From Bacillota bacterium (GTDB taxonomy: Bacteria; Bacillota; Clostridia; Acetivibrionales; Acetivibrionaceae), in assembly GCA_023398495.1 (NCBI GenBank), contig JAEWSG010000005.1, positions 1 to 64,000 on the forward strand: a stretch of 64,000 nucleotides of DNA. The letters run 5' to 3'. Under the pieces are notes generated by a model. It had not been told where the DNA came from. It did not search any database and saw only the letters and a list, made by a program, of their open reading frames with translations. The position numbers were made by a program, and so were the translations under genes. This document shows, piece after piece, positions 35,372-45,289 of this stretch (its first letter is position 1; each line of letters begins with the position of its first letter).

Positions 35372-35400
35372 ATTTTATCACAATAAGTAGTCTATGTCAA
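35372..35400 (-). promoter_or_regulatory. rplU operon promoter
   Basis: TTGACA (35395-35400), a 17-nt spacer and TAAAAT (35372-35377) on the minus strand. It overlaps the 3' end of the rng coding region. Confidence 0.82.
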
Positions 35401-36871
35401 TCTCCTTTATTTTCATTTCTTGACTATTAACTTCTTCAGAACCTTTTATCACTATCTTCTTGTTAAATGTACTTTCAATTCTTTTAAGGTTATCCCCATT
35501 TTCACCTAATAAAACTTTTGCAACAGATTGATGTACATCAACCTGAATGGCATTTGCTATTGTTTTTGTGAAATACTTGCTAATCTCCTTCTCAACATTT
35601 CTTGCAACCGATTCAGCAGATAGTACCTTACCTGTCCCCTCACAATTCTGACAATCACATAACACAGTTGAGGCCAATCCTTCTCTTACCTTCTTCCTGG
35701 TCATTTCTATAAGCCCAAGACCAGTCATACCAAGAACTGTCGTCTTTGTACGATCCTTTTTTAGTGCCTGCCGGAGCGTCTCAATAATCTGCTTCTGGTG
35801 CTCAGGTTCATGCATATCAATAAAGTCAATTATAATTATACCACCAATATCCCTCAGCCTCAGTTGCTTTGCAATTTCCTTGGCAGCATCTAGGTTGGTC
35901 CTCAAAACAGTGTCTTCAAGGTTATTGCTCCCTACATACTTTCCAGTATTTACATCTACAACAGTAAGTGCTTCAGTCCGCTCGATAATAAGGTATCCTC
36001 CGCACTTGAGCCAAACCTTCTTGGCAAGTGCTTTCGCTATCATCGAATCTATCTGGAAGTGTTCATATAAATCTATATTTTTATTAAAGCATTCTACTCT
36101 GAGTTTGAGAGCAGGCGATGACATTTCGACAAGTTCAAGGACTTTGTTATACTCCTGCCTGTCATTAATGATAAATTTATCAATATTCCACGTAAACATA
36201 TCACGAACAGCCCTATAAATAATGTTCAGATCCCGGTGTATACATCTGGGTACAGGACCGCTTTGTTCACTTTTCTTTATCTTCTCCCATAACTTAACCA
36301 AAAAGTTTATGTCGTTTTTAAAGTCTTCTTCTCTTTTTCCTTCTGAAACAGTTCTGACAATTAAACCCATGTTTTTGGGTTTTACCTTCTCTGCTATCTT
36401 TTTAAGCTTTACTCTTTCCTCTTCGTCTTCTATTCTCCTTGAAATGCCAATATAATCAGCATTAGGAAGAAGCACCAATTGTCTCCCAGGCAATGTAATA
36501 TGTGTGGTAACCCTTGGACCTTTCGTTCCTATAGGCTCTTTAGTTACCTGCACAGTTATTTCCTGCCCTGGTCTTAATATTTCTTCAATATTATAACTCT
36601 TCATATCATTGTACATTTCTTCTTCATCTTCAGAGAATTCTTTCTGCGAAACCGCATCTCCGACGTATAAAAAAGCATTTTTCTCGTACCCGATATCGAT
36701 AAAAGCAGCCTGCATCCCAGGTAGAACGCTGCTGACTTTTCCCCTGTATATATTCCCTACCAGTCTTTCTGAATCATTTCTTTCGATAAACACTTCAACT
36801 AGCTCTTTGTCTTCTAAAAGTGCCACTCTTTTCTCGTTTAGACCCACATCTACAATTATCTCACTAACCAT
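35378..36871 (-). CDS. rng: ribonuclease E/G family protein
   Basis: 497 aa. N-terminal S1-like domain (SERLVGNIYRGKVSSVLPGM, AAFIDIGYEKNAFLYV), followed by the conserved catalytic region with the metal-binding segment TVVDVNTGKYVG and IIIIDFIDM, and the zinc-link-type Cys pair in CDCQNC before the C-terminus. It processes rRNA and mRNA. It precedes rplU on the same strand, and the rplU promoter lies inside its last codons. Confidence 0.95.
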   Translation of the reverse strand: MVSEIIVDVGLNEKRVALLEDKELVEVFIERNDSERLVGNIYRGKVSSVLPGMQAAFIDIGYEKNAFLYVGDAVSQKEFSEDEEEMYNDMKSYNIEEILRPGQEITVQVTKEPIGTKGPRVTTHITLPGRQLVLLPNADYIGISRRIEDEEERVKLKKIAEKVKPKNMGLIVRTVSEGKREEDFKNDINFLVKLWEKIKKSEQSGPVPRCIHRDLNIIYRAVRDMFTWNIDKFIINDRQEYNKVLELVEMSSPALKLRVECFNKNIDLYEHFQIDSMIAKALAKKVWLKCGGYLIIERTEALTVVDVNTGKYVGSNNLEDTVLRTNLDAAKEIAKQLRLRDIGGIIIIDFIDMHEPEHQKQIIETLRQALKKDRTKTTVLGMTGLGLIEMTRKKVREGLASTVLCDCQNCEGTGKVLSAESVARNVEKEISKYFTKTIANAIQVDVHQSVAKVLLGENGDNLKRIESTFNKKIVIKGSEEVNSQEMKIKEIDIDYLL

Positions 36872-36880
36872 ATTACCACC

Positions 36881-37702
36881 TCATATAGCTAATAATGCGT
36901 TATCAAGAGGGTTAAGCATTCTATCCCCTTTATCAATAAAAAGACCCGAACGATGTACTTTCAAAACATTCAAATCAAGACCGGACACTTCACCAAAAGC
37001 CTTCAAGGCAAACTCCGGCTTAAGATTTGCCATACTACCTGCACTTAGAAGTAAAGAAAAACCGTAATACATATTTACTTCTTTATTTTCCAGCAAACCA
37101 TTAATACTATTGAGCTTATCTATGTACTCTAAAAGAGCAATATTTGTGAATTCATGGACGCCTTCAGCTTTATCCGCAGAAATACTTTTATTTCTTATAA
37201 GCTGTACACTAAATTTTTGAATCATAGGTCTAATATCAACATTTTTTACTTTACCCTTACTTTCTTTCCTGAAAAATATCTCTTTGCTTTCTAAAAAACT
37301 TAGGATTTTCTCTGTTACTTCCTCTATACCCGGATTTTGTGATATTGTAACCAAAACTTCATAAGATGCTTTTGTGATAGAGGCCATAATATTTGACTTT
37401 GTAATTCTGACTTTAGCATCAACAAGCCTTAAACCCTCAGGTAATTGTTTATTCAAAATTTCAATAAACTCAGAAGGCTCCATTTCGTTACTAAGCTCAA
37501 AATCAACATATTCTGCATCACTTGTTACTCCTACGGATAAAGGAAGTCCAAATACAATCTGCGGATGAGGATTAAAACCCTGCGAATAATAAATAGGTAT
37601 ACGGGAACGCCTCAATGCCCGCTCAAACATCTTCATCATATCAAGATGAGAAATATATTTTACTTCGTCTCCCCTTATAAACCTTGCCCTGATATTAATC
37701 AA
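36881..37702 (-). CDS. DUF2344 (TIGR03936) radical-SAM-associated protein
   Basis: 273 aa. Conserved signature KYISHLDMMKMFERALRRS and SQGFNPHPQIVFGLPLSVG. I set the start at TTG (37702): GGAGG lies 8 nt upstream, and the first residues LINIRARFIRGDEVKYISH match the family N-terminus. The longer frame to 37777 is not supported. It overlaps the end of the radical-SAM gene upstream by 8 bp, so the two act together, probably in tRNA or protein modification; inference. Confidence 0.85.
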   Translation of the reverse strand: MINIRARFIRGDEVKYISHLDMMKMFERALRRSRIPIYYSQGFNPHPQIVFGLPLSVGVTSDAEYVDFELSNEMEPSEFIEILNKQLPEGLRLVDAKVRITKSNIMASITKASYEVLVTISQNPGIEEVTEKILSFLESKEIFFRKESKGKVKNVDIRPMIQKFSVQLIRNKSISADKAEGVHEFTNIALLEYIDKLNSINGLLENKEVNMYYGFSLLLSAGSMANLKPEFALKAFGEVSGLDLNVLKVHRSGLFIDKGDRMLNPLDNALLAI

Positions 37703-39578
37703 AACAAATACCTCCACCAAAAACTGTTGCTCCACATCCAGAGCAGTCCACCCTGCAGTTTGGAGTAAGTTCTTCATTATATGCTTTTTTGCACTCCCTG
37801 ATCAGATGTTCCTTAGAAACACCTACATCAATGTGATCCCAGGGCAATACCTCACCAAATTCCCTTTTTCGGTTTGCGTAAAAATAAGGGTCTATGCCAC
37901 ATTCACCAAACGCTTCCGTCCAACGTTTGAAACTGAAATGTTCACCCCAACTGTCAAACTTACATCCCTTTCTCACTGCTTCGACAAGGACTTTCCCCAA
38001 TCTCCTGTCACCTCTTGCAAAGACCGCTTCCAAAAGGCTTAATTCTGGATCATGCCAACTGTATTTAATATACTTGCTCTTAATCTTACCCTGCAAAAAC
38101 TTTTGCTTTTCTCTTAATGTTTCAATATCATCCTGAGGCTCCCATTGAAAAGGTGTAAACGGCTTAGGTACAAAAGAAGAGGTACTGAGTGAAATACTTA
38201 ATCCTTTACCCCTGTTTTCCTTTGGAGTTGACATGTAAGCATCAACTACTTTGTATCCAAGATCTGCTATTCCGTTTATATCATCAAAACTCTCAGTAGG
38301 AAGCCCAATCATAAAATAAAGCTTAACTCCACTCCATCCTCCGTTAAAAGCAGTTTTTACCGAATTTACCAAATCTTGCTCTGTAACCCCTTTATTTATT
38401 ACATCGCGCAGCCTCTGGCTTCCTGCCTCAGGTGCAAAGGTCAAACCGCTTTTTCTAACTTTCTGAGCCTTTTCCATAAGTTCAAGGGAAAAAGAGTCTA
38501 TCCTCAAAGACGGTAATGAAAGGTTTACCTTTCTTTGTTCCATTTCACCAATAAGACCTTCAGTAAGATCTTTGAGCGAACTGTAATCGCTAGTACTCAA
38601 TGAAGTAAGAGAAATCTCTTCATAGCCTGTGTTATTCACTAAATTTCCTGCATGTTCCAGAAGTCTTTCATACGACCTTTCTCTCACAGGCCTGTATATA
38701 TAGCCTGCCTGACAAAACCTGCATCCTCTTATACATCCTCTAAACAGTTCAAGCATAATTCTGTCATGTACAATACCTGTAAATGGAACAATTATTTTAT
38801 CTGGAAAGTAAGCCTTGTCAAGATCTTTTATAATCCTCTTTTTTATCTTTTCAGGGTAGTTTTCACTCAAAGGTTTTATGCTAAAAATAGTATTGTCATC
38901 ATTATACTTCACTTCATAAAACGCTGGAACATAAATCCCTTCTATTTGAGATATGGTTTCTAAGAACTTTACTCTTGGCAAGTTCTGCTTTTTCCACTCA
39001 ACATAGGTATCCATAACCTCATTAATTATCTCTTCCCCTTCACCCATCATAAAAAAGTCAATAAAATCAGCTAAAGGTTCAGGATTGTAGGCACATGGCC
39101 CTCCAGCACATACAAAAGGATGTTCCTTTGTCCTATCACAGGATAAAATAGGTATTCCGGAAAGATCCAGCATATTTATAATATTAGTGTAACTCATTTC
39201 ATACTGCAATGTAAATCCCACAATATCAAAACTTTTTATAGGGTCATGTGTCTCAAGAGAAAAAAGAGCTACATTATTCTCCCTCATCTTCTCCTCCATG
39301 TCCACCCATGGAGCAAATACCCTTTCACAATAAGTATCCTGCCTTTCGTTGAGAAGATGATAAAGAATCTTCATACCAAGATGAGACATACCAACTTCAT
39401 AAACATCAGGAAAACAAAAGGCAAATCTTGCCTCAATCCCATCAAGGCTTTTGTGGACACTGTTCCACTCATTTCCTATATACCTCGAAGGTTTTTCCAC
39501 ACTCTGCAATATATTATCGCTTATCTTTATACTCAATTCTGCCTCCAACTGTAGCTTAAAGTTAGTTAAGTTAATCAT
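37695..39578 (-). CDS. B12-binding/radical-SAM protein (TIGR03960)
   Basis: 627 aa. A cobalamin-binding-like N-terminal region precedes the radical-SAM cluster motif GCIRGCRFCQAGYIYRP (CxxxCxxC), and a C-terminal cysteine-rich tail ends CRVDCSGCGA. TIGR03960 proteins occur in one or two copies in Firmicutes alongside the DUF2344 partner, often split or fused; here they are two overlapping genes. Confidence 0.88.
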   Translation of the reverse strand: MINLTNFKLQLEAELSIKISDNILQSVEKPSRYIGNEWNSVHKSLDGIEARFAFCFPDVYEVGMSHLGMKILYHLLNERQDTYCERVFAPWVDMEEKMRENNVALFSLETHDPIKSFDIVGFTLQYEMSYTNIINMLDLSGIPILSCDRTKEHPFVCAGGPCAYNPEPLADFIDFFMMGEGEEIINEVMDTYVEWKKQNLPRVKFLETISQIEGIYVPAFYEVKYNDDNTIFSIKPLSENYPEKIKKRIIKDLDKAYFPDKIIVPFTGIVHDRIMLELFRGCIRGCRFCQAGYIYRPVRERSYERLLEHAGNLVNNTGYEEISLTSLSTSDYSSLKDLTEGLIGEMEQRKVNLSLPSLRIDSFSLELMEKAQKVRKSGLTFAPEAGSQRLRDVINKGVTEQDLVNSVKTAFNGGWSGVKLYFMIGLPTESFDDINGIADLGYKVVDAYMSTPKENRGKGLSISLSTSSFVPKPFTPFQWEPQDDIETLREKQKFLQGKIKSKYIKYSWHDPELSLLEAVFARGDRRLGKVLVEAVRKGCKFDSWGEHFSFKRWTEAFGECGIDPYFYANRKREFGEVLPWDHIDVGVSKEHLIRECKKAYNEELTPNCRVDCSGCGATVFGGGICFD

Positions 39579-39742
39579 TTTATATTATATATACATATAA
39601 TAACCAATCGGTTACTTTTTAGCAACAAAAAACTTGTATAATATTAAAAGCTTACACAATTTATCGTACTTTACATTATGCCTTTTTTATCTTTATAAAA
39701 TTCAACTATATTCTAAAAATCACAATTAACATTAATTGCCAC

Positions 39743-39843
39743 ATTGAACGCGATAAAGATTTACATCGCACTTCAATTTCCTTATTACAATATCACGAAA
39801 ATCGAATTTTCCAATATATAATCAATTTTCGTGATTTATATAA
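39743..39843 (+). repeat. family A two-hairpin repeat, full copy with compensatory stem
   Basis: Hairpin 1 is ATTGAACGCGAT/ATCGCACTTCAAT (one C-A clash). Hairpin 2 is ATCACGAAAAT with ATTTTCGTGAT. Both arms changed relative to the common ATCGTGAAAAT/ATTTTCACGAT, so pairing is preserved (two paired changes). It sits in the 288-bp gap between the TIGR03960 and DUF3048 genes. Confidence 0.85.
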
Positions 39844-39866
39844 TTGGTTTTATTTTTCGAATACAA

Positions 39867-40982
39867 CTAATTAACAGTGACCTTACCGCTTGTAGGCGTA
39901 ATCTGAACCCAAGTCTGTCCTGGATTTAGAATCAAGTCATTTCCTTCAGCATCAGTATATTTAGTCTGCTCTGTCCTCGATTTTTTAGACCACTTGATCT
40001 CTATGTATTTACCGTTTGAGATATAATAACCGTCACCACTTCCAACAGTATTTACCTCCTGTCTTCCAGCGTCATCTCCTTTTATAAGATGATTGGAAAC
40101 CCTCTGTATAATAATATTCTTAGCCGTAAACTGCTCACCTGTCAGCCTCTCCATATGAGCATTTCCCTTTCTATATCTCAAATACAGCTTTTTTTCAGCA
40201 TCATATTTAAATGAGCAAGTATAACCTGATGTATATCTTATGGCGATATCAGCAGCTATACCATCACCCGGAAGGTCAGAATCCTTATCAGAGAATTTGA
40301 AAACAAGCCCTTTATCAGTTTCAGTACGATACTTAACTCTCCCCACATAACCTTTTACTTTTTCCATAGAAGTATAAGAATCCTGCCAGTTCCTCCTATC
40401 CTTTGTCAAATCCCAGAACACTTCTCCTCCATTTGCAACACCATTTATATTATTAATTTTATACTTCTTTAAATCATTCATGGCCATTGGACTATATCCG
40501 AAATGAACATATATCGCATCATGCTCCATTGCATAATCTAAAAAATAATGTCTTGAGCTTCTAACCGGTCCTATCATAGTAGGGTTCTTATCCCAGAAAA
40601 CCGGCATCAATCTTGTCTCACCGCCTTCAACAACTATCTCATAAACAACCTGTGCGAGGTAAATACCACCTTGTGGCAATGATCTTGTTCCTTCATTGTC
40701 GATCATAACTGCATAAGGCCTCATTCCTTCAACAGGAGGACTAAATACATCACTGGATACTTCCTTTTCAGAACCGCTCTTATCTTCACCTGTGTTATTG
40801 GAATTAACATTATCCTCAGGAGGATCTGTAGTTATCGGCGTCGAAACTATCACGCTATCAGTATTTACAGGTTCTGCAACAGACGGTTCCTTTTCACCGC
40901 ATCCTCCTAACATTAGTACCTGTGCTAAAATAAATAATATCAATATCACTGCTTTACTCATTTGAATTGATTTTTTAACCAT
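39867..40982 (-). CDS. DUF3048 lipoprotein (YerB-like)
   Basis: 371 aa. Signal peptide with lipobox (LMLGGC), acidic/Asn linker (about 40-80), then the DUF3048 domain (PYAVMIDNEGTRSLPQGGIY, RLMPVFWDKNPTMIGPVRSS) and a C-terminal region rich in YxxxG-like motifs. The family has no experimentally settled role; a cell-surface location is clear. GGGGGATCC lies before the ATG. A family C repeat is just upstream. Confidence 0.92.
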   Translation of the reverse strand: MVKKSIQMSKAVILILFILAQVLMLGGCGEKEPSVAEPVNTDSVIVSTPITTDPPEDNVNSNNTGEDKSGSEKEVSSDVFSPPVEGMRPYAVMIDNEGTRSLPQGGIYLAQVVYEIVVEGGETRLMPVFWDKNPTMIGPVRSSRHYFLDYAMEHDAIYVHFGYSPMAMNDLKKYKINNINGVANGGEVFWDLTKDRRNWQDSYTSMEKVKGYVGRVKYRTETDKGLVFKFSDKDSDLPGDGIAADIAIRYTSGYTCSFKYDAEKKLYLRYRKGNAHMERLTGEQFTAKNIIIQRVSNHLIKGDDAGRQEVNTVGSGDGYYISNGKYIEIKWSKKSRTEQTKYTDAEGNDLILNPGQTWVQITPTSGKVTVN

Positions 40983-41014
40983 AAGGATCCCCCATTATCT
41001 CTCGTTTATATCTA

Positions 41015-41113
41015 TAGATAACGTACACTAAAGTTAAATTTATATAGCATCCAAACGTTATCTAATTTAGATGAAAAACGTCCTTTAATTTTAGTTTTAG
41101 AGTTTTTCATCTA
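41015..41113 (+). repeat. family C two-hairpin repeat, full copy 1
   Basis: Hairpin 1 TAGATAACGT (41015-41024)/ACGTTATCTA (41055-41064); hairpin 2 TAGATGAAAAAC (41068-41079)/GTTTTTCATCTA (41102-41113). Identical over about 100 nt to 57167-57265 except for one base. Confidence 0.9.
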
Positions 41114-41194
41114 TAAACACTTCTACAACGCTTAAAAAAATCCTCTAAAGGATATAAAAATTCACCATAAAAAGCCATATTTCTAAAAAAATTA

Positions 41195-41225
41195 AAGCTC
41201 CCCTATTTTCCAATAAAGGGAGCTT
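41195..41225 (-). terminator. terminator of the DUF1292 gene
   Basis: AAGCTCCC/GGGAGCTT stem, 24 bp after the stop, followed on the minus strand by an A/T-rich T run. Confidence 0.78.
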
Positions 41226-41248
41226 CTCTGGAGTCTTAAAAAAATTTA

Positions 41249-41536
41249 TTACTGCTCTTCAAAATCAAATTCGTCTTCCATCCTTACTCTGAATTCTTCG
41301 AAAACAGCATCAAGTTCATCATCATCCTCTACACTGACAAAACTATCATCAGCTTCTCCATGTTCGATTTTCAATATTACAACTTCATCAATAGCCTTTT
41401 CTTCTTCAGTTTCATTTACCGGAAGAAGCACAACATATTCATTACCGTTAAGTTCAATAGTATCAAGATGTTCAAATTCAACCTCTTCACCATTTTCATC
41501 TACTAAAACAACTATATCATCTCTTTCTTCAGACAT
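41249..41536 (-). CDS. DUF1292 acidic protein (YrzB-like)
   Basis: 95 aa, very acidic (VVLVDENGEEVEFEHLDTI; VSVEDDDELDAVFEEF). It is the usual companion of ireB and ruvX in Firmicutes. Function unknown; an aldo/keto reductase gene interrupts the group. Confidence 0.88.
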   Translation of the reverse strand: MSEERDDIVVLVDENGEEVEFEHLDTIELNGNEYVVLLPVNETEEEKAIDEVVILKIEHGEADDSFVSVEDDDELDAVFEEFRVRMEDEFDFEEQ

Positions 41537-41730
41537 TATCTTTTACCTCCCGTTTGCCATTATAAGTATTAATTATAGCATACATCACAAAAAATTCCAT
41601 CATTTTCACTACAATTAACTTTATATTTTGTAAAACTCACTATAGATTTAACTTTAGTGTATGTTATCTTTAATACTATTTTTATCTAATATTTTTATTA
41701 TATTCTTTAAAATTAAAATAGGTATATTAT

Positions 41731-42150
41731 CTAAACCGTTATACTGTCTAAATATCCCTGCAGAATATAAACAGCAGCTATCTGATCAACCACCTGCTTC
41801 TTTTTTGCCTTCTTAACCCCGAGTTCATGCATTGTCCTGTTTGCAGATACTGTACTTAGCCGCTCATCCCACTTAATTATCTGAACATTCTCAAGTCTGC
41901 TTTCTAAAAGTTCAATAAACTCGTTGGTTTTCTCGCCTCGAGGCCCAATTGTTCCATTCATATTCTTAGGAAAACCTACAATAATTTTTTTTGCTCCATA
42001 TAAGCCAATCAGCTCTATAATCCTTTCTATTGGTTGCCCTACATCTGTCTTCCAGTTAATTGTCTCTACCCCCTGTGCTGTCCATCCAAAAGGGTCACTT
42101 ACTGCTATTCCTATCCTGCTGTCTCCAAAATCAATTCCAATTATTCTCAT
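41731..42150 (-). CDS. ruvX: putative Holliday junction resolvase RuvX/YqgF
   Basis: 139 aa RNase H-like protein: MRIIGIDFGDSRIGIAVSDP carries the first catalytic Asp, IIVGFPKNMNGTIGPRG and WDERLSTVSA the next elements, and VDQIAAVYILQGYLD the last Asp. Related proteins act in pre-16S rRNA 5' end processing. It lies between the AKR and DUF1292 genes. Confidence 0.94.
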   Translation of the reverse strand: MRIIGIDFGDSRIGIAVSDPFGWTAQGVETINWKTDVGQPIERIIELIGLYGAKKIIVGFPKNMNGTIGPRGEKTNEFIELLESRLENVQIIKWDERLSTVSANRTMHELGVKKAKKKQVVDQIAAVYILQGYLDSITV

Positions 42151-42224
42151 AAAACCTCCAAATTGCGATTGTATCTGGCTTTATTATTTATTTTCTAGAA
42201 GTTGTACTTAACATAATATATTTA

Positions 42225-43181
42225 TTAACAGATCTTAATTGCAAAGTTAGGACACACACTTGCACAATACCCACATAAGAGGCATTTTTCTGTGATAACC
42301 TTAGCTTTATTATCCTGTAAATAAAGTGCATCCTGATTACATTTCCGAACGCATTTCCCACATCCTTCACACCAGAAATCTATATGAAGATGTTTCTTTC
42401 TGCCCACAGCAATAGATTTTATATGTTCTGGAACTGGTTCGTTATTAAATACGCACACATTCATTATAACCTCTTCAACAGATTGCATTCCAACAGCTAC
42501 TGAGTGAATATATGGAATGTTTAATACGAAATCCATACATTCACTGTATGAATTAAGTAAATTCCCTCCTCCTAAAGGCTTCATTCCATATATTCCCTTA
42601 CCGTTGTCATGTGCACGTTTTACCGCAAACAACATATCTTCTATTGTTCCATCGCCTATACCTATTCCGCTTTTATTTACTATTGGATGTATAACCTCTA
42701 TGCCAGGCATATCCGCACAAGCTTCAACAACTTCTACATTATGGGTAGATACCCCAACAGCTCTTATAAGCCCTTTTTCCTTCATTGAAAAATAGTATTC
42801 CAATGCCTCCCTGTGTCCTCTTAAGGTAAGTCTGCTCTCTTGTTCGTGAAGCATAAAAATATCTATAACATCAACATCCAATTCCTTCCTTGCTTTTTCA
42901 AGGCTGGCAGCAGCACCTTCAGCAGAATAAGCATAAGATTTTGTAGCTATGACAGGTTTGAATTTAGTTCCCTTTATTGCTTTACCAATATAAGGATAGG
43001 TCCCGTAAAGCTCTGCAGTATCTATAAAATTCACGCCAAGCTCAAAAGCAGTTCTGATTACGTTAGCACCTTCATTTAGCGGTAGATTTGCCTGAAGAGG
43101 TCCTATAGTTAATCCTCCAAAGCACATTCTCGAAACTTCTATACCGGTCTTGCCAAGAATTACATATTTCAATATAGACAC
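42225..43181 (-). CDS. aldo/keto reductase with C-terminal 2[4Fe-4S] ferredoxin
   Basis: 318 aa. AKR barrel with the catalytic tetrad visible as Asp and Tyr in FIDTAELYG, Lys in IATKSY and His in FMLHEQE. The C-terminus holds two cluster motifs, CEGCGKCVRKC and CLLCGYCASVC. It is fused, so electrons may pass between flavin-free AKR chemistry and a ferredoxin partner; the substrate is unknown. It sits between ireB and ruvX, which are adjacent in many clostridia. Confidence 0.9.
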   Translation of the reverse strand: MSILKYVILGKTGIEVSRMCFGGLTIGPLQANLPLNEGANVIRTAFELGVNFIDTAELYGTYPYIGKAIKGTKFKPVIATKSYAYSAEGAAASLEKARKELDVDVIDIFMLHEQESRLTLRGHREALEYYFSMKEKGLIRAVGVSTHNVEVVEACADMPGIEVIHPIVNKSGIGIGDGTIEDMLFAVKRAHDNGKGIYGMKPLGGGNLLNSYSECMDFVLNIPYIHSVAVGMQSVEEVIMNVCVFNNEPVPEHIKSIAVGRKKHLHIDFWCEGCGKCVRKCNQDALYLQDNKAKVITEKCLLCGYCASVCPNFAIKIC

Positions 43182-43227
43182 CAGCCATTCAAAAATCTTG
43201 TAAAATTGCAGTATTACTCCAAAAATT

Positions 43228-43254
43228 AAAAAACCCCGTATATTTTATACGGAG
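43228..43254 (-). terminator. terminator overlapping the ireB stop codon
   Basis: CTCCGTATA/TATACGGGG stem followed by a T run (minus strand). The TAA stop of ireB (43245-43247) lies inside the hairpin. Confidence 0.75.
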
Positions 43255-43514
43255 CCTTCATTACTATTCTCTTCTAAGTAAAACCTAAGAATCTCCTCAA
43301 GTAGTTCATCTCGCTCTAATCTTCTGATAATACTTCTAGCATCTTTATGATTAGTTATGTATGTAGGATCACCAGAAAGAATATATCCCACAATCTGGTT
43401 TATAGGATTGTAGCCTTTCTCCTTAAGTGCCTTATAGACAGAAAAAATAATCTCCCTGGCCTCATTCACCTTTTCATTTTCTACGTTAAACATCATGGTC
43501 TCACTGTTTGCCAT
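43245..43514 (-). CDS. ireB: IreB-family regulatory phosphoprotein
   Basis: 89 aa. NPINQIVGYILSGDPTYITN and ARSIIRRLERDELLEEILRFY are the family core. In Enterococcus IreB is a target of the Ser/Thr kinase IreK affecting cephalosporin resistance. It is usually found beside alaS, ruvX and the DUF1292 gene. Here alaS is absent. Confidence 0.93.
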   Translation of the reverse strand: MANSETMMFNVENEKVNEAREIIFSVYKALKEKGYNPINQIVGYILSGDPTYITNHKDARSIIRRLERDELLEEILRFYLEENSNEGSV

Positions 43515-43692
43515 AACTAATCACTCTCCTGCATAAAGGATGGGATCTTGATAGTTCAAATTACTTAGAATACTTAAGTAAAAAGCCCATATATATATAG
43601 TAATACAATAGGATAATTTATGCAATACACATGAAATTCGATTAATCATCATTATCTAAGCTGATTTTCATCAGCCTTACTCGAATATACCA

Positions 43693-45015
43693 TTATCTCT
43701 GCTTGTTACTATCATTTTCGATTTGACCCATAACAAAGTCTTCAACCGCTTTATTCATCTTTACTTTAAGGATTTCTCCACACAAATCCGATCCACCTTT
43801 GCATAACACCCTTATATAGTTGGGAGTTAATCCTTCAACCATGCCAACTTGTCCCTTAACTTCCTGCTCGAGTAAAACTTTCATAATACTGCCTTCAAAG
43901 CTCCTATTAAACTCACTATTTTTTCTTGAAGACATTTCAATCAAAATATTACTACGTTCTTCCTTCTTCTCAGGAGATATTTGATTGCTGAAACCTGCTG
44001 CTGGTGTTCCTTTTCTTTGAGAATACTTAAACACATGCATAGCCGCAAATGATATTTCATCCAAAAATTTGACAGTCTCTTCGAACTCTTCATCTGTTTC
44101 ACCCGGGAACCCTACCATAACATCTGTAGTTACAGACACGTCCTTTATATTGGCTCTTATAAGCTCTATTGAAGAACGATACTCAGCAGTTGTATATCTT
44201 CTATTCATTCTCTTAAGAGTACTGTCACAACCACTCTGAAGTGAAACATGGAAATGGGGACAAACTTTTTTTAGTTCCCCCAGCTCAGTAACAAACTCAG
44301 TAGTTATGGTTGTCGGTTCAATAGAACCAAGTCTTATTCTTTCCACCCCGTCAATTTCATGCACTTTCTTGACAATATCCATAAGCGAAGAGGTCTTTAT
44401 ATCTTTTCCGTAGGACGCAATATGTATACCGGTGAGAACTATTTCCTTGTATCCGTTCAAAGCCAGCTTGCTTACTTCATCAAGAACATACTCAACCGGA
44501 CGGCTCCTTATAGGACCTCTTGCATAAGGTATAATACAATATGAGCAAAACTGGCTGCACCCCTCCTGAATTTTAATAAATGCTCTTGTACGCTCCTTGT
44601 ATATTTCAACTCCTAACTCCTCAAACTCTTTTGTTTTCATTATATCTTTTACTAAATTGATTTTACTATTTCCCTTATCAATCATCTTAATATTTTCAAG
44701 AATTTTTCCCTTTTCATTAGTTCCAATAACCAGATTTACCCCAGGAATACTCATAACTTCATCAGGAGATGTTTGTGCATAACATCCAACAACCGCTACA
44801 ATTGAGTGCTCATTGTTTTTCTTAGCTCTCCTGATCATTTGTCGTGACTTTCTGTCGCTAAGATTTGTAACTGTGCATGTATTGATTACATAAACATCAG
44901 CAAACCCTTCAAAGTCAACTATTTCATACCCATCATTCTTAAACATCTCTGAAATCGCTTCCGTCTCATATTGATTAACTTTACAACCCAATGTAAAAAA
45001 TGCAACTTTTTTCAT
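43693..45015 (-). CDS. mtaB: tRNA ms2t6A37 methylthiotransferase MtaB
   Basis: 440 aa. UPF0004 domain (FFTLGCKVNQYETEAISEMF) with three Cys, a radical-SAM domain (CSQFCSYCIIPYARG, CxxxCxxC) and a C-terminal TRAM domain (about 375-435). It adds a methylthio group to t6A at position 37 of tRNAs. The start at MKKVAFF is supported by GGGGGATATA just upstream. Confidence 0.95.
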   Translation of the reverse strand: MKKVAFFTLGCKVNQYETEAISEMFKNDGYEIVDFEGFADVYVINTCTVTNLSDRKSRQMIRRAKKNNEHSIVAVVGCYAQTSPDEVMSIPGVNLVIGTNEKGKILENIKMIDKGNSKINLVKDIMKTKEFEELGVEIYKERTRAFIKIQEGCSQFCSYCIIPYARGPIRSRPVEYVLDEVSKLALNGYKEIVLTGIHIASYGKDIKTSSLMDIVKKVHEIDGVERIRLGSIEPTTITTEFVTELGELKKVCPHFHVSLQSGCDSTLKRMNRRYTTAEYRSSIELIRANIKDVSVTTDVMVGFPGETDEEFEETVKFLDEISFAAMHVFKYSQRKGTPAAGFSNQISPEKKEERSNILIEMSSRKNSEFNRSFEGSIMKVLLEQEVKGQVGMVEGLTPNYIRVLCKGGSDLCGEILKVKMNKAVEDFVMGQIENDSNKQR

Positions 45016-45208
45016 TATATCCCCCAAGGCAATTTATTTACTTTCGTTAAAAATCATTTTCGTGATTTATATATATAGTACTTTTAACATTACTAAATCT
45101 TACAAAATAATGTTTGTTTGTATATAAGTTATATTATACAAAATAACTTTGTATAATATGTTTTCACATTTTAAATAAAATACTAAGAAAATTTTAGCAA
45201 TATCACAA

Positions 45209-45237
45209 TTGACTTGCAACTATAAACAAGATAATAT
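45209..45237 (+). promoter_or_regulatory. promoter of the Crh-like gene
   Basis: TTGACT (45209-45214), a 17-nt spacer and TAATAT (45232-45237), with AGGAGG downstream before the ATG. Confidence 0.72.
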
Positions 45238-45289
45238 ATATAATAAATGATGAAAATACAATTGAAAATACAAAAAAGGAGGAATTAGC

